A stretch of 64,000 nt of DNA from Mycolicibacterium sp. P9-22 (GTDB taxonomy: Bacteria; Actinomycetota; Actinomycetes; Mycobacteriales; Mycobacteriaceae), in the NCBI RefSeq assembly GCF_008329585.1, contig NZ_NPKP01000013.1:62001-126000 (forward strand). The letters run 5' to 3'. The translations under genes and the position numbers were made by a program. Shown in pieces: positions 16,438 through 24,498 of this stretch (position 1 is its first letter; each line of letters starts with the position of its first letter). The notes beneath the pieces are model-generated. The model saw nothing but the letters and a program-made list of their open reading frames with translations, was not told the DNA's origin and did no database searches.

Positions 16438-18102
16438 TCAACCGGCGGGCACGCTCTCGCCGCCGGCGATCGCCTTGGCCCACCGGTAGTCGGCCTTGCC
16501 TGCCGGTGAGCGCACGATCTTCGGCTGGCGGATAAAGGCTTTCGGGACCTTGTAGCGCGCCACCGACTGTCCGCAGACCGCGGCCAAGTCCTCATCATCG
16601 ACGCTGGCGCCTTCGGCAAGCTGGACCACCGCCACCACCTCCGAACCCCATCGCTCGGAAGGCCTGCCCACCACCACGACGTCGTAGACGGCCGGGTGCG
16701 CGGCGATGGCGCGTTCCACCTCTTCGACGAAGATCTTCTCGCCACCGGAGTTGATGGTGACCGAATCGCGTCCAAGCAGTGCAATCCTGCCGTCGTCCAA
16801 GACGTTCGCCCGATCGCCGGGAACCGACCAACGCACCCCGTCGATGGTGGGGAAGGTGCGGGCCGTCTTGTCGGGATCACCCAGATAGCCCAGCGGGATC
16901 AGATCCCGGCGCGCCAGCCAGCCGCCGCCCTCGCCGGGTGTCAGTACCCGGCTGAAGTCCTCGGCGACCACGGCGGTGTCGGACTGGGCGTCGAAGACGG
17001 CGGCGGTCGTCACGCTGCCTGCGGTCGAGAAGGTGCTCAGCTGCGCACCGGATTCCGAGGCGCCGACGGCGTCGAGCAGCATCAGATGCGGAAGGGCGCG
17101 CAGGATTCGTCCGCGCACCGTCGGTGAGAGCGCGGCGCCGCCGTTGGTGATGGTGAGCAGTCCGGACAGGTCATAGTCGCCGTTCTCGATCTCCTCGACC
17201 AGAGGCCGGGCCACCGCATCGCCGACAACCGGAATCGTCAGCACCCGTTCGCGTTCGGCGAGCCGCAACACCTCGGGGGGTCGTAACCGTTCCACGTCGT
17301 CGGGGATGACCAGGCGCCCGCCCATGGTGATCGCGTTGTAGGCCGCCCACTGCGCGGCGCCGTGCATGAACGGGGGGATCATCAACATCGACATGGCGCC
17401 GGCCCCCGCGCGGGCCTTCTCGGCGAGTTCCGCGTACGAGGCCAGCGCCTGATCGCTGCCGAACGGCCGTCCACCCATCGAGGACAGGAAGATGTCGTGC
17501 TGGCGCCACAACACGCCCTTGGGCATGCCGGTGGTGCCACCGGTGTAGAGGATGTAGAGGTCATCGCCGGACGGCGCGGGAAGTCCGCCGGCCGGAGCCG
17601 CGGTGCCCAGGATCGCCTCGTAGTCCACGGCGCCGGGCAGCAGTTCGTTGCCGGAACGGTCGGCAACCTGGATCAATAACTGCAGCTGCGGGACACGGTC
17701 ACGGATCGCGGCCACCCGGGGCGCGAACTCCGCGTTGTAGATCAGTGCGCGGGCCTTCGAATCGTTGAGCAGGTAGACGAGTTCTTCCTCGACATAGCGG
17801 TAGCTCACATTGAACGGCGCGACCCGGGCGCGGTAGGCGCCGATCATCGACTCCAGATATTCGTTGCCGTTGCGCAGATAGATGCCGAGGTGGTCCTGGC
17901 CGGACTCGTGGCCCTCGAGGCCGTCCCGCTCGGTGTGGCAGCCCAACCCCGCCGAGGCCAGGAAGTGGGCGAACCCGTCCACCCTGGCATCGAACTCCGC
18001 ATAGCTGAAGGTGCGATCCCGCCACACCAGGAAGGTCTGGTCGCCGATGGCGCGGGCCACCGTGCGGAATACCGAGGACAGGTCGAAGGTCACACCGCTC
18101 AT
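16438..18102 (-). CDS. Acyl-CoA synthetase / fatty-acid-CoA ligase (FadD type)
   Basis: Predicted 554-residue adenylate-forming enzyme. The phosphate-binding loop YILYTGGTTGMPKG lies near residue 185. The A8-like hinge GRDSVTINSGGEKIFVEEVE and the C-terminal lysine segment (VARYKVPKAFIRQP) are intact. It would activate a carboxylic acid with ATP and CoA. Start ATG 18102 lies only six bases from an inverted repeat, leaving no room for a standard ribosome-binding site, so a leaderless transcript is possible. The neighbours do not reveal the substrate. Confidence 0.92.
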   Translation of the reverse strand: MSGVTFDLSSVFRTVARAIGDQTFLVWRDRTFSYAEFDARVDGFAHFLASAGLGCHTERDGLEGHESGQDHLGIYLRNGNEYLESMIGAYRARVAPFNVSYRYVEEELVYLLNDSKARALIYNAEFAPRVAAIRDRVPQLQLLIQVADRSGNELLPGAVDYEAILGTAAPAGGLPAPSGDDLYILYTGGTTGMPKGVLWRQHDIFLSSMGGRPFGSDQALASYAELAEKARAGAGAMSMLMIPPFMHGAAQWAAYNAITMGGRLVIPDDVERLRPPEVLRLAERERVLTIPVVGDAVARPLVEEIENGDYDLSGLLTITNGGAALSPTVRGRILRALPHLMLLDAVGASESGAQLSTFSTAGSVTTAAVFDAQSDTAVVAEDFSRVLTPGEGGGWLARRDLIPLGYLGDPDKTARTFPTIDGVRWSVPGDRANVLDDGRIALLGRDSVTINSGGEKIFVEEVERAIAAHPAVYDVVVVGRPSERWGSEVVAVVQLAEGASVDDEDLAAVCGQSVARYKVPKAFIRQPKIVRSPAGKADYRWAKAIAGGESVPAG

Positions 18103-18108
18103 GACACC

Positions 18109-18141
18109 AGACCATACAGTGATGGATCGAACGTATGGTCT
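18109..18141. promoter_or_regulatory. Inverted repeat immediately upstream of fadD
   Basis: AGACCATAC (18109-18117) and GTATGGTCT (18133-18141) form a perfect nine-base inverted repeat with a 15-base spacer. It lies six bases before the fadD start and 11 bases past the stop of the secreted-protein gene. Placement over the likely promoter suggests a repressor operator. No regulator gene is adjacent. Confidence 0.6.
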
Positions 18142-18152
18142 CGGTCGGTCAA

Positions 18153-18557
18153 CTACGCCGGGAAGAACCCGTCACCGGTCAGTACGCCGGGCTGCCAGCC
18201 CTGCGCGCCGCGGCAGAGCATCGGGCGGCCGTCGGGCGTCTGCGCTGCGCCCTTGGCCACGGCGCACGGTGCGCCCGTTTCCTGCACACCGTGCAGCGGA
18301 TAGGAGATCGTCCAGAAGCCGGTGTAGACCGGCGGCCACTGGTTGGGAATCCAACTGCACTTCATCGCCTGTCCGCCGCGGCCGCGCCCGAAGGTGAACA
18401 GCGCAGTGTTCTCGCACGGCGCGCCGAGCGCGGCGTGATAGTTCATCCCGGGCACATCGGTCGGGTAGCGGCCCGACTCGTCGTCGGCTGCGGCGGGCGC
18501 GGCAAAGCTCAGCGCAACGGCCGCGATCGATGCGGCAACCGTCAATTCACGAATCAT
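18153..18557 (-). CDS. Secreted conserved mycobacterial protein of unknown function
   Basis: Predicted 134-residue exported protein. An N-terminal signal peptide (IRELTVAASIAAVALSFAAPAAA) with an AxA cleavage site precedes a mature region of about 110 residues. The mature part has four cysteines (near CENTA, KCSWIP, PCAVAK and LCRGAQ), suggesting two disulfides, and many aromatic/Pro/Gly residues (IPNQWPPVYTGFWTISYPLHG). Longer in-frame extensions upstream of ATG 18557 would bury the signal peptide. I do not recognise a named domain. Confidence 0.75.
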   Translation of the reverse strand: MIRELTVAASIAAVALSFAAPAAADDESGRYPTDVPGMNYHAALGAPCENTALFTFGRGRGGQAMKCSWIPNQWPPVYTGFWTISYPLHGVQETGAPCAVAKGAAQTPDGRPMLCRGAQGWQPGVLTGDGFFPA

Positions 18558-18625
18558 GTCCCACCCTTTGCCAGGTCTTGCCCGTACCGCGGCAAAGTTT
18601 AATCGCGTGGACGCTCCGCGCGGGG

Positions 18626-18982
18626 CTATTCGGGCGCGTCGAGCACACTGACCGCGATCCCATAGGGCAGGAAACGCACGCGGCGGGACGGATCGGTGTT
18701 GTTCTTGTTCGCGCGCAGCGCGTCCAGCTCGCTGGGGTACACCTCTTCGATGCGGGCGCCGCCGGCGGTGTCGACGCTGTAGATCGCCCACACCCCGTCG
18801 CCGGTATCACCGGTGGTCTCGGGCCGGGCCGGCTGTGCCTGGCTGGTGAACTGATCGATCAGGGTCGACCAGCCCGCACGCTTGCCGAACCGGTCGAGCG
18901 CGTCGCGCAACCCCTCGCCGGCTTCGCGGGCGAGCCTGTCAAACTCTTCTGGGTCGATGCCGAACGGCCCGTTCTGGCTCAT
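18626..18982 (-). CDS. Conserved hypothetical protein
   Basis: Predicted 118-residue soluble protein. The N-terminus (SQNGPFGIDPEEFDRLAREAGEGLRDALDRFGKR) is acidic and helical. The second half (GVWAIYSVDTAGGARIEEVYPSELDALRANKNN, then VRFLPYGIAVS) looks like a small alpha/beta domain of the kind found near antisense or DUF-type regulators in mycobacteria. ATG 18982 with AAGGAGGAC upstream is a strong start. No function assigned. It is divergent from the KSI-like gene, with 37 bases between them. Confidence 0.7.
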   Translation of the reverse strand: MSQNGPFGIDPEEFDRLAREAGEGLRDALDRFGKRAGWSTLIDQFTSQAQPARPETTGDTGDGVWAIYSVDTAGGARIEEVYPSELDALRANKNNTDPSRRVRFLPYGIAVSVLDAPE

Positions 18983-19019
18983 TGCCGTCCTCCTTCATGC
19001 AGGGGTGGTAACCAAGGAT

Positions 19020-19865
19020 ATGTCCATAACACGAAGTGCGGTTCTGGCAACGGTGGAGCGTTCGCCCGCAGCCGCCGGCGCGCACGACCGGGCCGGCTGG
19101 GTCGGGCTGTTCACCGGTGACGCGTTGGTCCAGGATCCGGTCGGTTCGCGTCCGCACGCCGGGCATGCCGAGATCGAGCGGTTCTACGACACCTTCATCG
19201 GTCCACGGGACATCACCTTCCACCGTGACACCGACATCGTGTGCGGTGTCACAGTGTTGCGCGACCTGGTGCTCGAGGTGGCCATGGGTTCTGCGGTGAC
19301 CATGCACATCCCGGCGATCCTGCGCTACGACCTGCAATCGGCCGGCGGGCCCGGCGAACTGCTCATCTCTCGGTTGCAGGCGTACTGGGAGCTTCCGGCC
19401 ATGGCATGGCAGTTCACCCGTCACGGTCCCGCCGCGGTGCCTGCCGCACTGCAACTGACCGGCGCATTGCTGACCAATCAGGGCCTGTCGGGGGCGGCCG
19501 GGTTCATGTCCGGGGCGGTCGGCGTGGGCACGCGTGGCAAGCGCCATATCGCGGCGCTGATCGACGACGCCTGCGCGGGTAACGAGGTCGCGGTGAAGCG
19601 GGTGCTGGGGCCCGGCACCGACATCACCTCCGGCGACGAGGACCGGCTCAAGCCGACCGAACTCGTCGCGGCGCTGGCCGGTGCGCGACGACGGACGACC
19701 ATCGTGGCCGGGCGGCATGTCGCCGTCAGTGTCACCGGACCCGGCGGTGACGCGGTGCTGATCGCCGATGTGGCATCGCGGCCGCACCGGGTGCAGCGCC
19801 TGCGCCTGTTCGTCGAGGCGGGTGAGAAAGCCCAGGCGGGGGATCGCCGCGACATCCCGACATGA
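19020..19865 (+). CDS. Ketosteroid-isomerase-like protein with a C-terminal extension
   Basis: Predicted 281-residue protein. Residues 1-120 look like an NTF2/KSI domain (HDRAGWVGLFTGDALVQDPVGSRPHAGHAEIERFYDTFI). The segment from about 185 (LIDDACAGNEVAVKRVLGPGTDI) may be a second, poorly conserved copy, making it twice the usual KSI length. ATG 19020 is taken because AAGGA lies just upstream; a GTG 15 bases earlier is possible. The next gene starts 16 bases after its stop, so the two probably share a transcript. The reaction is unknown; a lipid or steroid ligand is a reasonable guess. Confidence 0.75.
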   Translation: MSITRSAVLATVERSPAAAGAHDRAGWVGLFTGDALVQDPVGSRPHAGHAEIERFYDTFIGPRDITFHRDTDIVCGVTVLRDLVLEVAMGSAVTMHIPAILRYDLQSAGGPGELLISRLQAYWELPAMAWQFTRHGPAAVPAALQLTGALLTNQGLSGAAGFMSGAVGVGTRGKRHIAALIDDACAGNEVAVKRVLGPGTDITSGDEDRLKPTELVAALAGARRRTTIVAGRHVAVSVTGPGGDAVLIADVASRPHRVQRLRLFVEAGEKAQAGDRRDIPT

Positions 19866-19881
19866 GACGGTGGTAGCCAAC

Positions 19882-20475
19882 ATGGACAGTTCTTCCCCAG
19901 GGCCTGCTGCCGACAACGCACCGCAGAGCCTGAGTTATGAGGAGTTCGGCCGCCGCTTCTTCGAAGTCGCGGTCTCGGAGAAGCGCGTCGCGGATGCGAT
20001 CGGCGCGATCGCGGGCGATGAGTTCGAGATGGGGCCGATGGGCCAGGGTCCCGGTGGTATCGCCAAGGTCACCGCCAGGGTGCGCATCCAGGCACCGCGG
20101 GTGACCCGGCACATCGGCCAGGCCATCACCTTCGATATCCGCATCCCGCTGGAGATCAACATGGTGATCGATCTGCGGATCGACCGGCCGCGGTTCCAGG
20201 TGTTCGGCGAGATCGCGCTGCAGGCGACGGCACGGGCGGCCACGCCGCTGCTGCTGATCATCGATGTGGACAAACCGGGCTCCAAGGACATCTCGATACA
20301 CGTGACCTCTGGCACGTTGCGGGCCGAGGCGCTGCGGGTGCTCGCGGGGATCGACGCCGAGATCAAACGGTTCATCGCCGCGCACGTGGTGGGCGAGATC
20401 GACAGCCCGGGCGCGCGCCAGGCCAGGATCATCGACGTCGCCGCGCAGATCGACGCTGGTTGGGCCGGGATCTGA
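19882..20475 (+). CDS. Conserved hypothetical protein, possible lipid-binding
   Basis: Predicted 197-residue protein without signal peptide or membrane helix. After a Ser/Pro-rich start it has long amphipathic strands (IAKVTARVRIQAPRVTRHIGQAITFDIRIPLEINMVIDLRI) and a C-terminal helical part (LRAEALRVLAGIDAEIKRFIAAHVVGEI). This alternating pattern recalls lipid-binding (SCP2- or BPI-like) proteins, but no named family is recognised. It follows the KSI-like gene by 16 bases. Start ATG 19882; a GTG 12 bases upstream is an alternative. Confidence 0.7.
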   Translation: MDSSSPGPAADNAPQSLSYEEFGRRFFEVAVSEKRVADAIGAIAGDEFEMGPMGQGPGGIAKVTARVRIQAPRVTRHIGQAITFDIRIPLEINMVIDLRIDRPRFQVFGEIALQATARAATPLLLIIDVDKPGSKDISIHVTSGTLRAEALRVLAGIDAEIKRFIAAHVVGEIDSPGARQARIIDVAAQIDAGWAGI

Positions 20476-20495
20476 ACACCGTAGAATTGCCGCCC

Positions 20496-20855
20496 ATGCG
20501 CCGTATTTCGCTCTGTCTGCTGTCCACCTTGACCGCGGTGACCGCCGGCCTGACCGTCGCCGCACCGGCCGGCGCGGACTCGGTCACCGATGGCTTCCTG
20601 AACGCCGTCGACCAGGCGGGTGTGACCGCCCCGAACATGGTCGACAACGCGGCGCTGGGCCAGTCGGTGTGCCCGATGCTGTCCGAACCCGGTCAGAACG
20701 TCGCCGACGTGGCCGCCAGGGTCGCCGATACCGCGGGCATGCCGTTGGGACCGGCCACCATGTTCACCGGACTCGCGATCTCGGCGTTCTGCCCGGCCGC
20801 GGTGGCCGGTATCGGTGACGGCAAGGTGTTCGGCTTCGACCTACTGGGCTTCTGA
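20496..20855 (+). CDS. Small secreted DUF732-like protein
   Basis: Predicted 119-residue exported protein. The signal peptide RRISLCLLSTLTAVTAGLTVAAPAGA ends at an AxA site. The mature part (DSVTDGFLNAVDQAGVT, then QSVCPML and AISAFCPA) has the short helical layout and two cysteines of DUF732-type mycobacterial secreted proteins. Its last 15 bases overlap the end of the convergent SGNH hydrolase gene. Function unknown. Confidence 0.75.
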   Translation: MRRISLCLLSTLTAVTAGLTVAAPAGADSVTDGFLNAVDQAGVTAPNMVDNAALGQSVCPMLSEPGQNVADVAARVADTAGMPLGPATMFTGLAISAFCPAAVAGIGDGKVFGFDLLGF

Positions 20856-21635
20856 GCGCGCTGATACCGGAACGAGTTCCGGGTGACGCGGTACCCGGCC
20901 GTGCCCGGCGCCCCGGCCGCGCAGATGCCGCCAGATCCACGGCATGAACATGTTCTGCGTCCACAGCAGCTGCGAGTACATCCGTGACCTGAAGGCCTGA
21001 TGTTCGGTGACACCTGCCCCGGCCAGCGCCCAATCGTGGTTGCTGCCAGGCAAACCCAACGCCTCCGCGGCCGCGGCGGCGAACAGCAGGTGACCGCTGC
21101 GTGAACCGTGCACCCGGTCCGGGCTCCACACCTCGGGGTCGGTCATGGATTCCGCGTAGTACAGATCGACGAGCCGGAAGCCGTGCTCGGTGGCCGCGGC
21201 ACGGATCACCTCGTTGATATCCAGCACACGTGACACCAGGAGCCGCCCGGCCGGCAGGATGCGGGTGATGTCGGGGAACGTCGTCGTCACGACGGTGGCA
21301 CCCGAAGACGCCAGTCCCCGGTGCAGTTCGTCGAGATCCTCGAGTGCCTGCCGGAATTTGCGCCCCGGGCGGGTCACATCGTTCATCCCCACGCACACCG
21401 TGATCAGGTCCGGCCGCATCGACAAGGCTTGCGGCAACTGCACATCGAGCACATCACGCACCCGCTTACCGCGGACAGCCAGATTGGCGTAGCGCAGCCC
21501 GGGGGCGTGCGCATCGATCATCCGGGCCAGCCGGTCGGCGAACCCGATCAGCGCTCCGGAATCATCGACGTCCCAGAGTCCTTCGGTCTGGCTGTCGCCC
21601 ACAGCCACGTATCTGCGGTACCGGTGATCGGCCAC
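20841..21635 (-). CDS. SGNH/GDSL-family hydrolase
   Basis: Predicted 264-residue esterase/lipase-like hydrolase. Block I, YVAVGDSQTEG, holds the nucleophile serine. Block III is visible as ITVCVGMNDVTRPG (Gly and Asn of the oxyanion hole), and block V as SPDRVHGSRSGH with the catalytic Asp and His. GTG 21635 starts two residues before the conserved core as in close relatives; a GTG at 21692 would add 19 unlikely residues. No signal peptide is seen, so it is probably intracellular. The natural ester is unknown. Confidence 0.88.
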   Translation of the reverse strand: MADHRYRRYVAVGDSQTEGLWDVDDSGALIGFADRLARMIDAHAPGLRYANLAVRGKRVRDVLDVQLPQALSMRPDLITVCVGMNDVTRPGRKFRQALEDLDELHRGLASSGATVVTTTFPDITRILPAGRLLVSRVLDINEVIRAAATEHGFRLVDLYYAESMTDPEVWSPDRVHGSRSGHLLFAAAAAEALGLPGSNHDWALAGAGVTEHQAFRSRMYSQLLWTQNMFMPWIWRHLRGRGAGHGRVPRHPELVPVSARSEAQ

Positions 21636-21701
21636 GGTGCAGACTGTAATGGGCAGAACGGGTTCCGTGCTGCGCGCTGTGTGCTCGGCCACACCGTGTC
21701 G

Positions 21702-21989
21702 TCAGCCGATACCGAGGAGAATGAGGGAACTGTGGAGCCCCTGGGGCTGCAGTCCGGGCGGGACGCCGAACACCTTGCTGCGGTTCAGCGAGACGGTTCC
21801 CGGGCGTTCGAACACCACGACGCCGGTCGAAACCGGCTGGTCACGGTCGCCCTGCACCGCATTGTCCGGGCCTTCCGGGGCGGCGTACGCGGGGGTGGCG
21901 AGTCCGATCGACAGACCTGCCAGCGCTACCGAAAGCGCGGTACCGATATGTGCGCTTGTGCGCGGTGTGCTGAAACCTCTTGCCCTCAT
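21702..21989 (-). CDS. Small secreted hypothetical protein
   Basis: Predicted 95-residue protein. Basic N-terminus RARGFSTPRTSAHIG is followed by a hydrophobic signal core ALSVALAGLSIGLATPAYA with AxA cleavage. A short mature peptide rich in Pro, Gly and Val follows (VVVFERPGTVSLNRSKVFGVPPG). ATG 21989 has AGAAGG upstream. Codon bias and a believable signal peptide support a real gene, but no family is recognised. Confidence 0.6.
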   Translation of the reverse strand: MRARGFSTPRTSAHIGTALSVALAGLSIGLATPAYAAPEGPDNAVQGDRDQPVSTGVVVFERPGTVSLNRSKVFGVPPGLQPQGLHSSLILLGIG

Positions 21990-22101
21990 GGCCAACTGCC
22001 TTCTTTCGCTGCTCTGCTGTGTCCAACCGGTGAGAGCGGCGCTAAATTCCGGTGGCGGCGAATGGTTGACATGTGACGTTCACCGCGCATTAACCTGCGG
22101 T

Positions 22102-22572
22102 ATGCCGCGATTGAGCGCAGGGCTGTTGGTGTACCGCATCATCGAAGGCATTCCCGAGGTGCTGATCGGTCATCCGGGGGGCCCGTTCTGGGCGCGTAAG
22201 GACGACGGGGCGTGGACGATCCCCAAGGGGGAGTACGAGGACACCGAGGATCCTTGGGTGGCCGCCCGGCGGGAGTTCGCCGAGGAGGTCGGACTGGTGC
22301 CGCCGGACGGCCCGCCCATGGCGTTCGCGCCGATGCGGCAGCCCAGCGGCAAGGTGGTCACGGTGTTCGCGGTCGAGGCCGATCTGGACATCCGGGACGC
22401 GGTGAGCAATACGTTCACCCTGGAGTGGCCCCGAGGGTCCGGGAAGTTCCGGGAGTACCCGGAACTGGACCGGGTCGGCTGGTTCGGCGTGGTGGAGGCA
22501 CGCGAAAAGCTGCTGAAAGGCCAACGGCCACTGCTGGATCTACTGCTGCAACAGATCGGCCACCGCGAATAG
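22102..22572 (+). CDS. NUDIX hydrolase
   Basis: Predicted 156-residue NUDIX-family pyrophosphatase. The NUDIX box GEYEDTEDPWVAARREFAEEVGL spans about residues 43-65 with the metal-binding REFAEEVG core intact. The N-terminus (RLSAGLLVYRIIEGIPEVLIGHPGGPFW) resembles the diadenosine-polyphosphate / NTP-cleaning branch. ATG 22102 follows a 113-base gap from the divergent secreted-protein gene. It converges on the kinase gene, with one base between the stop codons. The substrate is not certain. Confidence 0.9.
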   Translation: MPRLSAGLLVYRIIEGIPEVLIGHPGGPFWARKDDGAWTIPKGEYEDTEDPWVAARREFAEEVGLVPPDGPPMAFAPMRQPSGKVVTVFAVEADLDIRDAVSNTFTLEWPRGSGKFREYPELDRVGWFGVVEAREKLLKGQRPLLDLLLQQIGHRE

Positions 22573-22573
22573 G

Positions 22574-23971
22574 TCAGGGCAGCCCGTTGCTCCGGCGGAT
22601 CTGCTCGCGGCAGTCCCGGCGGGTCTGCCCGGTCTGCTGCATGCACACCCGCACCGGCGGTTCCTCGGCGGCCGGCAACGGTTCCTCGGCGGGATCCGTG
22701 GTCACCGTCGGGATCGGCACCGCGCCGGGCGTCAGCGACCAGACGGTGGCGTCGGTGTCCTGAATCGACGAGCAATAGGCGGTCGCCCCGGCGGCGGTGA
22801 CCGCGGTGCTGCCCTCCGGTAGGCAATCGGCCCCGATGACCACCGGTGGCGTCGTCGGCGCGGGGGTCCCCGATGTCGCGGTCGGTGTCGTCGTCGTGGT
22901 GGGTGGCGCCGTGGAGGTCGTCGCCGGAGCAGCGGAACGGGCCGTCGATGACGGGGTCGGTGCGGCGGTCGGGCGCTCGTCGTCGGCGCGGTTGAGCTCG
23001 AAGACGGCCGCGGCCACCGCAACGCACAGCAACACCGCGAGGACGGCCACGACGGCGATCAGCGCGGGTGATCGGCCCGCCCGCACCGCGGGGGCAGTGG
23101 CCGCGGCGGCCTGGGTCAGCCCGAGCGTGTCACCTTCGAGTTGATGACCGAGCGCCCGAGCGAAATCGGCGCACCGGTCGAACCGGTCGGCGGGGTCCTT
23201 GGCCAGCGCCTTGGCGAACACCGGGTCCAGGTGCGCCAATTCGGGGCGGTGATCCCCGATGGCCGGCGGCAACGCCGACAGGTGCTGGCTGATGACCACC
23301 GCCGGATTGGAGTTCTGGAACGGCGGCCTGCCGGTGAGCAGTTCGTAGGCGGTGGCGGCCAGCGCGTACTGATCGGCGCGGCCGTCCACCGTGTTGCCCA
23401 TCAACTGTTCGGGCGCGGCGTAGGACACCGTGCCGACCGTCATATTGGTCGCGGTCAGGCCGCTGACGTCATCGGACCACCGGGCAATGCCGAAGTCGGC
23501 CAGCAGAATCCGGCGATCCGCTGACTGCGTGTCGGACAGCAGGATGTTGGCCGGTTTGACGTCGCGGTGCAGCAGACCGCGTTGATGCGCATAGTCCAGG
23601 GCGTCGCCGACGGCGGTGACGATCTCGTCGACGTAGGTCGCGGGCAGGCCCTTGGGATGATGCTCGCGCACGAACCGGGCGGTGTCGGTGCCGGGCACGT
23701 AATCCATCGCGATCCACAACTGGCCGTCGTGCTCACCGCGGTCGTGCACGCCGACGATATGGGGGTGCCACAGCGTGGCGGCGATATCGGCTTCACGCTC
23801 GAACCGCTGCCGGTACTCGTCATCGGCGGAGACGCCGGCGCGCAGAACCTTCAGCGCGTCCTGGCGGGGGAGGCGGGGGTGCTGGGCGAGATAGACCTCA
23901 CCCATCCCTCCGGTACCCAGGCAGCGAACGACGGTGTACCCGGCGAAGTTGGCCCCAGCTGCCAGTGGCAT
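22574..23971 (-). CDS. Membrane serine/threonine protein kinase (Pkn type)
   Basis: Predicted 465-residue receptor-like kinase. The kinase domain (about 11-280) has the glycine loop LGTGGMGEVY, ATP-binding Lys41, catalytic Asp137 in HRDVKPANILL, DFG at 159-161 and APEQ. One membrane helix follows (about 303-325). The outer part begins with a Ser/Thr/Pro-rich linker and ends in a domain of some 100 residues containing Cys residues, without PASTA repeats. A secreted PASTA-like protein is encoded 22 bases upstream on the same strand and could serve as the sensor. Start ATG 23971. Confidence 0.93.
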   Translation of the reverse strand: MPLAAGANFAGYTVVRCLGTGGMGEVYLAQHPRLPRQDALKVLRAGVSADDEYRQRFEREADIAATLWHPHIVGVHDRGEHDGQLWIAMDYVPGTDTARFVREHHPKGLPATYVDEIVTAVGDALDYAHQRGLLHRDVKPANILLSDTQSADRRILLADFGIARWSDDVSGLTATNMTVGTVSYAAPEQLMGNTVDGRADQYALAATAYELLTGRPPFQNSNPAVVISQHLSALPPAIGDHRPELAHLDPVFAKALAKDPADRFDRCADFARALGHQLEGDTLGLTQAAAATAPAVRAGRSPALIAVVAVLAVLLCVAVAAAVFELNRADDERPTAAPTPSSTARSAAPATTSTAPPTTTTTPTATSGTPAPTTPPVVIGADCLPEGSTAVTAAGATAYCSSIQDTDATVWSLTPGAVPIPTVTTDPAEEPLPAAEEPPVRVCMQQTGQTRRDCREQIRRSNGLP

Positions 23972-23993
23972 GGGCGAATACTAAACGGCCGAC

Positions 23994-24434
23994 TCAGCCC
24001 ACCGGCGGAGGCACGGGCGCGGGCGAGGTCGGAACACCCGCGCCCGGCGGGGGCACCGGGGTGGGCGTCACCGTGGTGATGCCGTTGGCGCCGATGGTGC
24101 GCCCACCGGGACCGGAACCGCTCGACCTGTTGAGGCCGGCCTCGTCGAAGGCCGCCTGGGTGCAGTTGAGCATCAGCTGCACCCGCCCGTTGCTGGTGAA
24201 CTTCTGCTTCTCCACGACACACAGGCTCTGCTGCATGTCGCTGCCGACCGCACCGCCGAAGGTGGCCTTCATACCGGCGCCGGCCAAGATCTGTACCGCG
24301 CGGCCGTAGGGTTCGCCGACCACGTTGTACGGGCTCTCCGCAGCGGGATCCGAGCTGGCGGTGCCGGCCGTGATCAGAGCCGCCAGTGCTGCGGCGCTGA
24401 TGCCGAGCCCTGAAGCGATCAGTTTCTTGTTCAC
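23994..24434 (-). CDS. Secreted PASTA-like protein, upstream of the kinase
   Basis: Predicted 146-residue exported protein. A signal peptide (NKKLIASGLGISAAALAALITAGTASS) is followed by a segment resembling one PASTA domain: VVGEPYGRAVQILAGAGMKATFGGAVGSDM, then CVVEKQKFTSNGRVQLMLNC with two cysteines. The C-terminus is Pro/Val/Gly-rich (TPTPVPPPGAGVPTSPAPVPPPVG). GTG 24434 has a strong GGAGGG site. It lies 22 bases before the kinase start on the same strand, so the two are probably one operon. This suggests a kinase with a detached extracellular sensor. Confidence 0.7.
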   Translation of the reverse strand: MNKKLIASGLGISAAALAALITAGTASSDPAAESPYNVVGEPYGRAVQILAGAGMKATFGGAVGSDMQQSLCVVEKQKFTSNGRVQLMLNCTQAAFDEAGLNRSSGSGPGGRTIGANGITTVTPTPVPPPGAGVPTSPAPVPPPVG

Positions 24435-24498
24435 GTGCCCTCCGGGTGTCGCGGTGCGGTGCGAACATATCGCAGAACCACACCTGTAGAAACTCCAG

